A stretch of DNA of 64,000 nt from an uncultured Bacteroidales bacterium (GCA_902779875.1 CACZCX010000018.1:1-64000), one strand, 5' to 3'; numbered from the stretch's first letter, positions 44,769 through 54,581 are shown. The notes: generated from the letters alone by a model not told the origin. A program made the numbers and translations.

Positions 44769-46103
44769 ATGGCAAAGAAGATTGTAGTATTAGGAGCAGG
44801 CGAGAGTGGTACCGGCGCAGCCATATTGGCTAAAGCCAAGGGTATGGACGTGTTTGTATCGGACCTGTCAGAGATCAAGGAGTATTATCGCAGTGAGCTC
44901 GATGCACGCGGCATCGAGTGGGAGCAGAAACAGCATACCGAGGAGCGTATCCTTGCGGCCGATGAGGTGATAAAGAGCCCCGGCATACCCAAGGAGGCCC
45001 CCATCATACAGAAACTCATGGCCAAGGGCACTCCCATCATATCGGAGATTGAGTTTGCAGGCCGTTACACCAACGCCAAGATGATATGCATAACCGGATC
45101 GAACGGTAAGACCACAACCACGTCACTCATATACCACATATTCAAGATGGCAGGTATGAACGTGGGTCTGGCCGGTAACATAGGCAGCAGTCTGGCATGG
45201 CAGGTGGCTGAAAAGAACTATGACTACTATGTGATTGAGCTGAGCAGCTTCCAGCTGGATAACATGTATGACTTCAAGGCCGATATCGCCATCCTCATGA
45301 ACATAACCCCGGATCATCTGGACCGTTACGACCATGAGATGCAGAACTATGTGGATGCCAAGATGCGCGTGATCCGCAACCAGACCAAGGACGATGCATT
45401 CGTATACTGGAGTGACGATCCCATCATTACCCGTGAGCTCAAGAAATACGGTCTGCAGGCTACCCTCTATCCCTTTGCCGAGGCCAAGAAGGAGGACCTG
45501 GCCGCTTACGTGGAGGACGGGACACTCTACTTTACCAAGCCTTATGCTTTCAATATGGAGCAGGAGTCGCTCTCGCTCTCAGGCAAGCACAACCTCTATA
45601 ACTCCATGGCTGCCGGTATATCGGCCAATATCGCCGGTATCAAGTCCGAGACCATACGTAAGGCTCTGCAGACATTCAAGGGTGTGGAGCACCGTCTGGA
45701 GCGCGTGACAAGAGTGAACGGAGTTGACTTTATCAATGACTCCAAGGCTACCAACGTGAACAGCTGCTGGTATGCACTTCAGAGCATGCCGGTCAAGTGC
45801 GTGCTGATACTGGGAGGCAAGGATAAGGGTAATGACTATAACGAGATAGCCGACCTGGTACGCGAGAAGTGCTGCGGTCTGGTTTATATGGGTCTGCACA
45901 ACGAGAAGCTTCACGGTTTCTTTGACGGATTCGGACTTCCCGTGGCCGATGTGCAGTCCATGAAGGATGCCGTGGACGCCGCCTACAAGATGGCTCACAG
46001 CGGAGAGATCGTACTGCTCAGCCCCTGCTGTGCCAGCTTTGACCTCTTTAAGAGCTATGAGGACCGCGGTGAACAGTTCAAGGCTTGTGTAAGAGCATTA
46101 TAA
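44769..46103 (+). CDS. murD: UDP-MurNAc-L-alanyl-D-glutamate synthetase MurD
   Basis: A 444-residue cytoplasmic Mur ligase adding D-glutamate. The N-terminal Rossmann part begins VVLGAGESGTGAA; the ATP loop ITGSNGKTTT lies at about residue 109; ELSSFQLDNM and MNITPDHLDRYD are typical. FINDSKATNVNS marks the conserved central region, and the C-terminal domain ends SPCCASFDLFKSYEDRG, a MurD signature. It lies 5 bp after mraY and 9 bp before ftsW. Confidence 0.95.
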   Translation: MAKKIVVLGAGESGTGAAILAKAKGMDVFVSDLSEIKEYYRSELDARGIEWEQKQHTEERILAADEVIKSPGIPKEAPIIQKLMAKGTPIISEIEFAGRYTNAKMICITGSNGKTTTTSLIYHIFKMAGMNVGLAGNIGSSLAWQVAEKNYDYYVIELSSFQLDNMYDFKADIAILMNITPDHLDRYDHEMQNYVDAKMRVIRNQTKDDAFVYWSDDPIITRELKKYGLQATLYPFAEAKKEDLAAYVEDGTLYFTKPYAFNMEQESLSLSGKHNLYNSMAAGISANIAGIKSETIRKALQTFKGVEHRLERVTRVNGVDFINDSKATNVNSCWYALQSMPVKCVLILGGKDKGNDYNEIADLVREKCCGLVYMGLHNEKLHGFFDGFGLPVADVQSMKDAVDAAYKMAHSGEIVLLSPCCASFDLFKSYEDRGEQFKACVRAL

Positions 46104-46112
46104 TAAAGGAAT

Positions 46113-47399
46113 ATGGAGGAGAATACCGGGGAGAAAACCGAGAGAAAGCAACTGCTTCACGGTGACCGTACCATCTGGGCTATGGTCTTTGTGCTCTGCG
46201 CCATCTCGCTTGTGGAGGTGTTCAGCGCGAGCAGCCGTCTTACATTCGGCAAGAGCAGTTTCCTGACTCCCATCATATCGCATACCGTACACCTGGCGGT
46301 AGGCCTGGGCGGCATGTGGCTGGTACATCTGCTCCATTACAAGTGGTACAAACTATTCCCGGTATTCCTGGTGCCTGTCTCCGTTCTGATGCTGGGATTC
46401 CTCTCGGTACGTAGTATGGGTTCATCGGGAGCGGAGCGCTGGATAGATCTGGGATTCATACAGCTGCAGCCATCGGAACTGGGTAAGATTGGCGTAATAA
46501 TGTCAGTGGCCTACTGGCTCTCCAAACTCAAGCCCGATGATGAACTGAGCCAGATAAACATATTCTGGAAAATCATGGCTCTGACAGGTTTCGTATGCAT
46601 GCTGATCGTGGGCGAGAACCTCTCAACGGCCTTGCTGCTTGCGGCAGTGGTGTTCGTGATGATGATACTGGGAGGTATCGCCTGGAAGCGTATCCTGGTT
46701 CTTACAGGTGCTGTAGCGGCAGCCGGTGTGATAGCGATGCTGGTGCTTATGTTCGTACCGGCACAGACCATACGCGACTCCAAGATTATACCTTCACGTG
46801 CCACCACATGGCAGGCCCGACTTCAGGATTTCTTCCATTCGAGCGGCGACGGCGACATGAGCCCTTACGAGTACGCCGTACGTGAGGCTCCGGAAAAACC
46901 GCAGGAGACTCACGCCAACATAGCGATAGCCACAAGCAACATCCTGGGTAAGGCTCCGGGTAATTCCGATGAACGCGACTACCTGCAGGAGGCAAGCTGT
47001 GACTTTATCTATGCCATCATAATAGAGGAGTTGGGCATGGCCGGCGGTATAGGCGTCATGCTCGTGTATATAATCCTGCTGTTCAGGGTAGGGCGCATAG
47101 CCACCCGGTGCAAGGAGAAATACCCCGCGTATCTGGCCATGGGCCTGGGTATGCTGCTGGGACTACAGGCATTCATAAACATGTCTGTGGCCGTGGGCCT
47201 GTTCCCTGTCACCGGACAGCCGCTTCCGCTCATAAGCAAGGGTGGTACATCGGTCCTTATGGCCAGTGGCTGCATCGGTATGCTGCTGGGTATAAGCAAC
47301 ACCCTTGACCGCGAGGAGAAGGGTGAACAGATGATGGGGACCGATGCCGATGTACCCGCTCCGGTGGATGGTAATGAATCTTTTGACGAAATAAACTGA
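46113..47399 (+). CDS. ftsW: Septal peptidoglycan polymerase FtsW
   Basis: A 428-residue inner-membrane SEDS-family glycosyltransferase working with FtsI at the septum. About ten membrane segments are present. SSGAERWIDLGFIQLQPSELGKIG carries the conserved Arg-Trp and Gln-Pro-Ser-Glu positions. The cytoplasmic-to-periplasmic loop with SRATTWQARLQDFF is followed by the ISKGGTSVL motif near the C-terminus. Length and position between murD and murG match the family. It lies 9 bp before the murG-murC fusion gene. Confidence 0.95.
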   Translation: MEENTGEKTERKQLLHGDRTIWAMVFVLCAISLVEVFSASSRLTFGKSSFLTPIISHTVHLAVGLGGMWLVHLLHYKWYKLFPVFLVPVSVLMLGFLSVRSMGSSGAERWIDLGFIQLQPSELGKIGVIMSVAYWLSKLKPDDELSQINIFWKIMALTGFVCMLIVGENLSTALLLAAVVFVMMILGGIAWKRILVLTGAVAAAGVIAMLVLMFVPAQTIRDSKIIPSRATTWQARLQDFFHSSGDGDMSPYEYAVREAPEKPQETHANIAIATSNILGKAPGNSDERDYLQEASCDFIYAIIIEELGMAGGIGVMLVYIILLFRVGRIATRCKEKYPAYLAMGLGMLLGLQAFINMSVAVGLFPVTGQPLPLISKGGTSVLMASGCIGMLLGISNTLDREEKGEQMMGTDADVPAPVDGNESFDEIN

Positions 47400-47408
47400 T
47401 AACACAAT

Positions 47409-49913
47409 ATGGAGGCTAAACCAAGAATTATAATCAGTGGAGGAGGCACGGGAGGACATATATTCCCTGCCATATCGATAGCTCACGCAATCAAGGCAAT
47501 CAATCCGGATGCAGAGATCCTGTTCGTAGGCGCCGAGGGCCGCATGGAGATGCAGCGTGTTCCTCAGGCCGGATTCGAGATCAAGGGCCTGCCTATCTGC
47601 GGATTCGACCGTAAGAACCCCTTGAAGAACATAGCGGTGCTGTTCAAGATAATGCGCAGCCAGCTCATGGCACGCAGCATCATACGTCAGTTCCGTCCTA
47701 TGGTTGCTGTGGGAGTGGGCGGTTATGCCAGCGGCCCGACACTGCGTATAGCAGGCAAGATGGGTATTCCTACACTGCTGCAGGAGCAGAACTCCTATGC
47801 AGGCGTGACCAACAAGATACTGGCCCGAAAGGCCTCCAGGATATGTGTGGCTTATGACGGCATGGACCGTTTCTTCCCTGCCGACAAGATAATAAAGACC
47901 GGTAACCCGGTACGCCCCAGCCTGCTTGAGGGCGGTATGACACGTAAGAAGGCCGCCGCTAAGATGGGTCTGGATGCAGGTAAGAGGATCGTCCTCATAA
48001 TAGGCGGAAGCCTGGGCGCACGTTCTCTCAACGAGAGCGTCATGGCCAATCTTGACCTGATACGCATGTCGGAGGATGTCCAGTTCGTATGGCAGACGGG
48101 CAAGTTCTACTTTGAGGAGATGAAGAGCCGTCTGGCTGAACAGAAACCGGTACCCAACCTGTTCCCCACGGAGTTCGTACAGGATATGGACCAGGCTTAC
48201 GCTGCTGCCGACCTGGTTATATCACGTGCAGGAGCAAGCTCCATATCGGAACTCTGCCTGCTGGGTAAGCCTGTGATACTGGTGCCCTCACCCAACGTGG
48301 CAGAGGACCATCAGACCAAGAACGCCCTGGCCCTGGCTGACAGGGATGCCGCCATCCATATTCGTGACGTGGATGCCCGCAAGGAACTCATCCCGGCTGC
48401 CGTGGATCTGGTGAATGACAAGGCCCGTCTGGAGCAGCTGCATGACAACATACTCAAGCTGGCTATGTATGACTCGGCCGAGACGATTGCCCGTGAGGTG
48501 CTCAAACTGGCAGGTTACGGAAGCGGCACGCTCAAGCTTGACGAGATAAAGTCAGTCTATTTTGTAGGTGCCGGTGGCATAGGCATGAGCGCACTGGTAC
48601 GCTACTTCCTGGCCCGCGGATGCAAGGTGGGCGGTTATGACAAGACATCGACTGACCTGACATCGGCCCTGATAAAGGAGGGCGCCATGATAGGTTTTGA
48701 AGATGACGTTGACAGGATTGACGAGTGTTTCAGGGATTCCAGGTCCACTCTGGTGGTATACACACCGGCTATCCCTGCCGACAACAAGATAATGCGCTGG
48801 TTCAACATGCACTGCTTTGACGTGCAGAAACGCGCCCAGGTGCTGGGTACGCTAACCCGCTCGCTCGACGGTCTGTGCGTGGCAGGAACACACGGCAAGA
48901 CCACCACATCATCAATGGTGGCTCATATTCTGGACGGTACCGAGGAGGGTTGCAACGCGTTCCTGGGCGGCATACTCAAGAATATCGGAAGTAACCTTAT
49001 GATAAGCAACAAGAGTCGCCGCGTGGTAATTGAGGCCGATGAATTTGACCGTTCGTTCCACCATCTGACTCCGCTGCGTACGGTGATAACCGCCGTCGAT
49101 GCCGACCATCTGGATATCTACGGCACATATGAGGCTTATGTGGAGAGTTTCCGCAAATATACATCGCTCATAAAGCCGGGCGGTGATTTGATACTTCATG
49201 TGGGACTGCAGGACAAACTCAAGCCGGAACTTCAGAAAGGCGTGACGCTGCATACCTACGGACTGGATGAGGGTACTTTCCATGCCGCCAACATAAGGAT
49301 AGGAGGCGGTGAGCTCAAGTTCGACTATGTATCTCCGCTGGGCAGTATAGCCGATGTGGAGCTTGGCGTGCCCATACCGATCAACGTGGAGAATGCCGTG
49401 GCAGCCATGGCTATGGCACAGCTGAGCGGTGCATCGGACGATGTGATACGTGAACGCATAGCCTCGTTCCGCGGCTGCGACCGCCGTTTTGACTTCCATG
49501 TCAAGACCGACAGCAAGGTATATCTGAGTGATTACGCGCACCATCCCGAGGAGATACGCCAGTGCGCCCTCTCGCTGCGCAAGCTGTATGCCGACCGTAA
49601 GATCACGGCTATATTCCAGCCGCATCTGTATACCCGCACCAGGGATTTCTACAATGAGTTCGCCGATAGCCTCTCAATATTTGATGAGGTCTGGCTGCTC
49701 GAGATATATCCTGCGCGTGAGGAGCCTATACCTGGTGTCACAAGCAGCCTTATTGCCGACACCATGCGTCCGGGTGTATGCAAGGGCATTATTACAAAGA
49801 ACCAGGTCAAGGAACTGGTTGAGTCAATCAAGGATGATACCCAGGTTCTGGTTACTCTCGGTGCCGGTGACCTGGAGGATTACGTGGATACTATTACAAA
49901 GATAATAAAGTGA
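47409..49913 (+). CDS. murG-murC: MurG-MurC fusion protein (lipid II synthase plus UDP-MurNAc-alanine ligase)
   Basis: One 834-residue reading frame holds two complete enzymes. Residues 1 to about 370 are MurG, which adds GlcNAc to lipid I: GGGTGGHIFPA at the start, QEQNSYAGVTNK and SRAGASSISELC in the middle. From about residue 376 (KLDEIKSVYFVGAGGIGMS) follows MurC, which adds L-Ala to UDP-MurNAc. Its P-loop GTHGKTTT is at 493-500, EADEFDRSF is present, and SDYAHHPEEI marks the ligase core. The codons from GYGSGT to KSVYF contain no ATG, GTG or TTG, so MurC has no start of its own. Normally the two are separate adjacent genes. The end overlaps ftsQ by 4 bp. Confidence 0.93.
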   Translation: MEAKPRIIISGGGTGGHIFPAISIAHAIKAINPDAEILFVGAEGRMEMQRVPQAGFEIKGLPICGFDRKNPLKNIAVLFKIMRSQLMARSIIRQFRPMVAVGVGGYASGPTLRIAGKMGIPTLLQEQNSYAGVTNKILARKASRICVAYDGMDRFFPADKIIKTGNPVRPSLLEGGMTRKKAAAKMGLDAGKRIVLIIGGSLGARSLNESVMANLDLIRMSEDVQFVWQTGKFYFEEMKSRLAEQKPVPNLFPTEFVQDMDQAYAAADLVISRAGASSISELCLLGKPVILVPSPNVAEDHQTKNALALADRDAAIHIRDVDARKELIPAAVDLVNDKARLEQLHDNILKLAMYDSAETIAREVLKLAGYGSGTLKLDEIKSVYFVGAGGIGMSALVRYFLARGCKVGGYDKTSTDLTSALIKEGAMIGFEDDVDRIDECFRDSRSTLVVYTPAIPADNKIMRWFNMHCFDVQKRAQVLGTLTRSLDGLCVAGTHGKTTTSSMVAHILDGTEEGCNAFLGGILKNIGSNLMISNKSRRVVIEADEFDRSFHHLTPLRTVITAVDADHLDIYGTYEAYVESFRKYTSLIKPGGDLILHVGLQDKLKPELQKGVTLHTYGLDEGTFHAANIRIGGGELKFDYVSPLGSIADVELGVPIPINVENAVAAMAMAQLSGASDDVIRERIASFRGCDRRFDFHVKTDSKVYLSDYAHHPEEIRQCALSLRKLYADRKITAIFQPHLYTRTRDFYNEFADSLSIFDEVWLLEIYPAREEPIPGVTSSLIADTMRPGVCKGIITKNQVKELVESIKDDTQVLVTLGAGDLEDYVDTITKIIK

Positions 49914-50653
49914 CAGTGCTCAAGAAAATACTCTCCATATTGGCAGTCGTAACAATGGCCGGATATCTGGTATATGCGGTCACAGGCATGACTGACAGTC
50001 ATGAGCAGGACCGTATGTGCAAGGGGATAGACCTGCATATTACGGACAGCCTTCATTTTGACCTGATAGACGAGGGTATGATAATGACACTGTTGCAGGA
50101 ACATTCGCTCGACCCTGTGGGACTGACACTTGACGTGATTGACCTGGAGGCAATCGAGTCCGCTCTCAGGCTCCATCCTCTGGTGGGCAAGGTGCAGTGC
50201 TACAAGACAGGCGGCGATATGGTCCGTATCAATATCTCGAGCAAGGTACCCCTGGTGCGTGTGCTCAACAACCGCGGACAGGATTTCTATGTGGACAGCC
50301 ACGGCGAGATACTGTCACAGCATTCGCTGGCGGTGCAGCTTCCGGTGGCAACCGGTTACATAGACCGCAGGTTTGCATCGGACGAACTGCTTAAGGTGGT
50401 CAACGCCATCGAGCACTCCGATTTCTGGAAGGCTCAGGTGGAACAGATCAATGTGACCCGCGAGGGGCAGATAGAGATGGTGCCCAGGGTGGGCGACCAT
50501 CTGCTGATTCTCGGTACGGCCGATAACGTGGAGCAGAAGCTGGAACGTCTGCGCAACTTCTATGCCAAGGGCCTGGACAATGTGGGCTGGAACAAATACC
50601 GTTCCATAAGCGTGGCTTATGAGAATCAGGTGGTATGCAAGAAACGTAAATGA
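49910..50653 (+). CDS. ftsQ: Cell-division protein FtsQ
   Basis: A 247-residue bitopic membrane protein of the divisome, recruited with FtsL and FtsB. One membrane segment lies at about residues 7-26. A POTRA-like region follows (about 40-110, DLEAIESALRLHPLVGKVQCY), then the FtsQ domain. The start is the GTG at 49910, overlapping the murG-murC stop (GTGA). It precedes ftsA by 5 bp. Sequence conservation is low, but topology and position are characteristic. Confidence 0.85.
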   Translation: MTVLKKILSILAVVTMAGYLVYAVTGMTDSHEQDRMCKGIDLHITDSLHFDLIDEGMIMTLLQEHSLDPVGLTLDVIDLEAIESALRLHPLVGKVQCYKTGGDMVRINISSKVPLVRVLNNRGQDFYVDSHGEILSQHSLAVQLPVATGYIDRRFASDELLKVVNAIEHSDFWKAQVEQINVTREGQIEMVPRVGDHLLILGTADNVEQKLERLRNFYAKGLDNVGWNKYRSISVAYENQVVCKKRK

Positions 50654-50658
50654 GATAG

Positions 50659-52110
50659 ATGGAAAACGACAAAGTAATTGTTGCTATTGAACTTGGGTCT
50701 TCAAAGATCTCAGGTATTGCCGGTCAGATTCTGTTTGACGGCTCGCTTAAGGTACTGGCATATGCAGGAGTGCCTTCATCTTCATGCATCAGACATGGTG
50801 CAGTCTATAACCTGGAAAAGACAGGTAATGCCATCGTGGACGTGATAAACCGTCTGGAGGCTACCCTCTCCACACATATACAGAAGGTGTATGTGGGCTA
50901 CAACGCCAAGGGGTTGCGCTCCGTGATAAGCAAGGTGGCGCACACATTCGATGAGGAGACGGTGGTAAGCCAGGAGGTGCTCGATGACATGTTCGACCAG
51001 TGCAGCGTGATTGAGTATGACGGTTATGTGAACCTGTATCAGGAGTCACAGGAGTATGTGGTGGACAACAAACGTGCCACGGAGACCGATCCTATGGGTG
51101 TGGCCTGCCGCAAGCTGGAAGGCAACTACCTGAACATACTGCTCAAGAAGCAGGTGGCCGACTATATCGCACAGTGCTTCAACATGGCACAGGTGGAGAT
51201 AGTTGACGGATATGTAAGCCCCATGGTACAGGCCGATGCGGTCCTGACCGATGACGACCGTCAGCAGGGCTGCGCTCTGGTAGACTACGGTGCCGACACC
51301 ACGACCGTATCGGTCTATAAGAACGGAATGCTCCGTTACCTGCGCGTAATTCCTCTGGGCAGCGCCCTTATAACACGTGACCTTTCATCTATTCTCAAGA
51401 TTGAATTCGAGCAGGCCGAGAGGCTCAAATGCACCTACGGCCTGTGCAACCTCGTGGGCAGTCAGGATGCCGTTGAGAGCATAATGCTGAACGGCAAGAG
51501 CGTTACTCTAAAGGAGATAAGCGATATCATAGAGGCCCGTAACGAGGAGATTGTTCGTAATGTGCTGGGCCAGATCAAACAGTCCGGTTTCGGTGAGGTG
51601 CTCTACGCCGGTATCATTCTGACCGGCGGCGGATCGCAGCTGCGTAACCTGGAGAAGGTGTTCGAGCAGCTGAACCACACCATGCGTACTCCCAGGATCA
51701 TGACAGAGCCCACATGCGGCGTTACCTGGAACGAATCCAGATGGAGATTAGGTGACGGCTCTCAGCTCTCCCTGCTCTCAGTCATGGCCAATGGCGACGA
51801 GAGCTGCTGTGAACTGCCCAAGATGGATGCCATAGACAACCTGGCTCCCGAGAATCAGGATCAGGTTATACAGCAGAGCCTCTTTACCGACAACGGCGAG
51901 AGCGCCCAGGAGGAGCGTGACCGCAAGGAAGAGGAGGAGCGCAAGGAGCGTGAGGCACTGCAGGCTCAGATGGAGGCCCAGAAGGCGGCTGAGGAGGAGA
52001 CTAAGAAATCCAACAACCGCACGAACCGTTTCAAGAGCTGGTACAATTCATTCCTGAACGCCAGCGAGACCTTCTTTGAAGATAAGGATGACAACAATAC
52101 CAAGAATTAA
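50659..52110 (+). CDS. ftsA: Cell-division protein FtsA
   Basis: A 483-residue actin-like ATPase that tethers FtsZ to the membrane. VAIELGSSKISGIAG at the start and VDYGADTTTVSVYKNG are phosphate-binding motifs, and LTGGGSQLRNLEKV is the adenosine motif. After about residue 410 there is a charged Glu/Lys-rich linker (AQEERDRKEEEERKE). The last ~30 residues (RFKSWYNSFLNASETFF) form a likely amphipathic membrane-targeting helix. ftsZ starts 18 bp later. Confidence 0.94.
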   Translation: MENDKVIVAIELGSSKISGIAGQILFDGSLKVLAYAGVPSSSCIRHGAVYNLEKTGNAIVDVINRLEATLSTHIQKVYVGYNAKGLRSVISKVAHTFDEETVVSQEVLDDMFDQCSVIEYDGYVNLYQESQEYVVDNKRATETDPMGVACRKLEGNYLNILLKKQVADYIAQCFNMAQVEIVDGYVSPMVQADAVLTDDDRQQGCALVDYGADTTTVSVYKNGMLRYLRVIPLGSALITRDLSSILKIEFEQAERLKCTYGLCNLVGSQDAVESIMLNGKSVTLKEISDIIEARNEEIVRNVLGQIKQSGFGEVLYAGIILTGGGSQLRNLEKVFEQLNHTMRTPRIMTEPTCGVTWNESRWRLGDGSQLSLLSVMANGDESCCELPKMDAIDNLAPENQDQVIQQSLFTDNGESAQEERDRKEEEERKEREALQAQMEAQKAAEEETKKSNNRTNRFKSWYNSFLNASETFFEDKDDNNTKN

Positions 52111-52128
52111 CCTTAAGAGTACAGGATT

Positions 52129-53340
52129 ATGAACCAGGATATAAAAGAGTTTGAGGAGAAAGAGATTCTGCCGTTTGATTTCCCTACCGAATCCCGTAAG
52201 ATCATTAAGGTTATCGGTGTAGGCGGTGGCGGCGGTAACGCGGTCAAGAACATGTACCGTGAGGGTATTCATGACGTAGTGTTCGTGATCGCCAACACAG
52301 ACCAGCAGGCGCTGGCCGACTCAGAGATTCCCGTAAAGCTGCAGCTGGGACGTCAGACCACCAACGGTCTGGGTGCCGGTAACGACCCTGAGGTGGCCCG
52401 TAAGGCAGCCGAGGAGAGCATAGAGGAGATAAAGAACCAGTTCAAGGATGACACCCAGATGGTGTTCATTACCGCCGGTATGGGTGGCGGAACGGGAACC
52501 GGTGCCGCTCCTGTCATAGCACGCTGTGCCAAGGAGTGCGGTATGCTGACCGTGGGTATCGTGACCATCCCGTTCAAGTTCGAGATGCGTCCCAAGATCA
52601 AGCAGGCCCTCAAGGGCGTACGCGAGATGTCGCAGTATGTCGATGCGCTGCTCGTGATCAGCAACGAGAAACTGCTCGAGATATATCCCGACCAGAGCAT
52701 AGCGACCGGTTTCAAGCATGCCGATGAGACCCTGACGACCGCTACCAAGAGCATAGCCGAGCTGATTACCTGCCGCGGTATAATTAACCTTGACTTCCGT
52801 GATGTGAAGAAGATACTGAGCAACGGTGGTGTGGCTATCATGAGTACAGGTATAGCCAAGGGTGGAAACCGCGTGAACGAGGCCTTTGAGTCCGCGCTCA
52901 AGTCTCCGCTGCTCTACAACAACGATATTTACCGTGCCAAGAAGATACTGTTCAACATCTACCAGAGCACCAAGGCTGAACATCAGCTCATGCTTGACGA
53001 GATGAACGCCGTCCGTCATTTCATGGACAAGTTCGAGGATAAGAACATTGAGGTTATCTGGGGTCTTGCCAATGACGAGAACCTTGACGACGAGGTCAAG
53101 ATTACCGTTCTGGCTACCGGATTCGGCATGGAGAGCCTGCCCATGATGGATGACGAGGAGGAGACCGACCGCGTCATTGAGGGCATCTACGGCGACCGTG
53201 TGAACAAACGCCAGATTTACTGGTATGAGATGTCTGACTCCGATCTGGACAATGACGCCCTGATCGATGCCCTTGAGTCTTCACCCACATATCAGAGAAA
53301 TCCCGAGGGTATAAACGAACTGAAGGCTCTCAGGGCTTAA
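52129..53340 (+). CDS. ftsZ: Cell-division protein FtsZ
   Basis: A 403-residue tubulin homologue that polymerises into the division ring. The N-terminal part has VIGVGGGGGNAVKNM; the GTP-binding loop GGGTGTG lies at residues 119-125. DFRDVKKILSNGG is the T7 synergy region. The globular core ends near residue 330 and is followed by a tail of only about 65 residues ending NPEGINELKALRA. I see no canonical C-terminal peptide of the IPxFL kind. The gene ends in a 4-bp overlap with convergent recO. Confidence 0.95.
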   Translation: MNQDIKEFEEKEILPFDFPTESRKIIKVIGVGGGGGNAVKNMYREGIHDVVFVIANTDQQALADSEIPVKLQLGRQTTNGLGAGNDPEVARKAAEESIEEIKNQFKDDTQMVFITAGMGGGTGTGAAPVIARCAKECGMLTVGIVTIPFKFEMRPKIKQALKGVREMSQYVDALLVISNEKLLEIYPDQSIATGFKHADETLTTATKSIAELITCRGIINLDFRDVKKILSNGGVAIMSTGIAKGGNRVNEAFESALKSPLLYNNDIYRAKKILFNIYQSTKAEHQLMLDEMNAVRHFMDKFEDKNIEVIWGLANDENLDDEVKITVLATGFGMESLPMMDDEEETDRVIEGIYGDRVNKRQIYWYEMSDSDLDNDALIDALESSPTYQRNPEGINELKALRA

Positions 53341-54062
53341 CCGAATACCGTCTCGAGCACCTCGATTGACTTGAGGGTCGGGAACAGGGGTACGTGAAGC
53401 TTGAAATAGGAGTTGAGAAGGTTCAACATCATGACGCGCTGCTGACCTGTCAGTGGCGCGTCTTCTATCTTGTCATAGCTGGTGTTGAGCAGCAGGTAGA
53501 GCTTGTATGAGAGCTCGGGTGTCATGAAGTCGGTATGCTGAGGCTCTGGAGTGAAGCATCCTTCGCGCATATCGAGCACATAACCGGGCTTGTATTCACT
53601 TATGTTCGGACATATTCCTATATGGCTTGCTGTGCCCAGCATGACTGCGGTATGGAAATTGGCGCATGATGTGATCGGCGCACTGTCAAACCATGCCAGG
53701 GACTCCTTAAGGAACCGGTATAGTCCGGGATTGGCCTGCTCTCCATGGAGCGCGTGTGTCAGAAACTCTGAAAGGAAGAGCGAGATGGCGCTTTTTACCG
53801 GGTTGAAGGGGATGTCCTTGTAGGGCATGGAGTTCTTGGCGTCCTTGAGATGATGGAGGGTCTCGTTGGGTACGTATTCGGCCTGGAAATCCAGATGGGT
53901 GAGGGGCTGGAGGAGAGTGTTGCGCGATGCGTTCTTGCCGCTCTTGGAGAGAAACCAGATGAATGGGACCATTCCGTGGGTCTGTGTAAAGATACGTGCT
54001 ACGCTGGTTCTGTCGTTATGTCTGACAGCCCCAATCAATATGCCGTGCTCTTCCTGCCACAT
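53337..54062 (-). CDS. recO: DNA repair protein RecO
   Basis: A 241-residue protein that helps load RecA on gapped DNA. An N-terminal OB fold (GILIGAVRHNDRTSVARIFT) and a helical C-terminal domain (FPTLKSIEVLETVFG at the end) are visible. The four-Cys zinc cluster of many RecO proteins is not obvious: only one or two Cys residues are present (SCANFH, CFTPEP). It is convergent with ftsZ (4-bp overlap) and divergent from tRNA-Glu. Confidence 0.85.
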   Translation of the reverse strand: MWQEEHGILIGAVRHNDRTSVARIFTQTHGMVPFIWFLSKSGKNASRNTLLQPLTHLDFQAEYVPNETLHHLKDAKNSMPYKDIPFNPVKSAISLFLSEFLTHALHGEQANPGLYRFLKESLAWFDSAPITSCANFHTAVMLGTASHIGICPNISEYKPGYVLDMREGCFTPEPQHTDFMTPELSYKLYLLLNTSYDKIEDAPLTGQQRVMMLNLLNSYFKLHVPLFPTLKSIEVLETVFG

Positions 54063-54117
54063 TGTAAATGTTTGTGTTGAGTGTAGTGCGAAGTTATAAA
54101 ATTTTTTATGGAGAAAG

Positions 54118-54148
54118 TTTGCCGTTTGGAAAAATGTAGCTACTTTTG
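54118..54148 (+). promoter_or_regulatory. Promoter of tRNA-Glu and rpsT
   Basis: TTTG at 54118-54121 and TACTTTTG at 54141-54148 are separated by 19 bases. Transcription would start near 54155, before tRNA-Glu at 54193, with rpsT 31 bp after the tRNA. Confidence 0.7.
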
Positions 54149-54192
54149 CATCCGCTTTATAGGGCAGCTGTCTGAGCTATATCAGAACTGAT

Positions 54193-54264
54193 GGCGCGTT
54201 CGTATATCGGCTAGTACTCAAGATTTTCATTCTTGCAAGATGAGTTCGACTCTCATACGCGCTA
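54193..54264 (+). tRNA. tRNA-Glu (anticodon TTC)
   Basis: The acceptor stem GGCGCGT pairs with ACGCGCT (a G-T first pair, as in other Bacteroidota tRNA-Glu), with discriminator A. D stem GTAT/GTAC, anticodon stem CAAGA/TCTTG with loop TTTTCAT (anticodon TTC) and T stem ATGAG/CTCAT complete the cloverleaf. It is 72 bases long with no encoded CCA, and it probably shares a transcript with rpsT. Confidence 0.95.
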
Positions 54265-54295
54265 CAAAATAGAAACAATAAAAATTTATTTTATA

Positions 54296-54550
54296 ATGGC
54301 AAACCACAAATCAGCCTTGAAGGCTATCAGAAAGAGCGAGAAGAGAAGACTTCACAACCGTTATTATGCAAAGACCATGCGTAATGCAGTTCGTCAGCTT
54401 CGCGCTATGACCAACAAGGAGGAGGCCGCTGCAACCTATCCCAAGGTTCAGAAGATGCTTGACAAGATGGCTAAGACCAAGCTCATCCACAAGAACAAGG
54501 CCGCTAACCTCAAGTCAAAGCTCTGCGCCTATATCGCTAAGCTCGCTTGA
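54296..54550 (+). CDS. rpsT: 30S ribosomal protein S20
   Basis: An 84-residue basic ribosomal protein that binds 16S rRNA early in assembly. [20 protein letters not shown] at the start, [10 protein letters not shown] and the C-terminal [13 protein letters not shown] are family signatures. I start at the ATG at 54296; the frame extends into the tRNA gene but is not coding there. A terminator hairpin follows 31 bp after the stop. Confidence 0.95.
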   Translation: MANHKSALKAIRKSEKRRLHNRYYAKTMRNAVRQLRAMTNKEEAAATYPKVQKMLDKMAKTKLIHKNKAANLKSKLCAYIAKLA

Positions 54551-54581
54551 TATAACCCCTTTGTCGGTTTGAAACAGTTAC

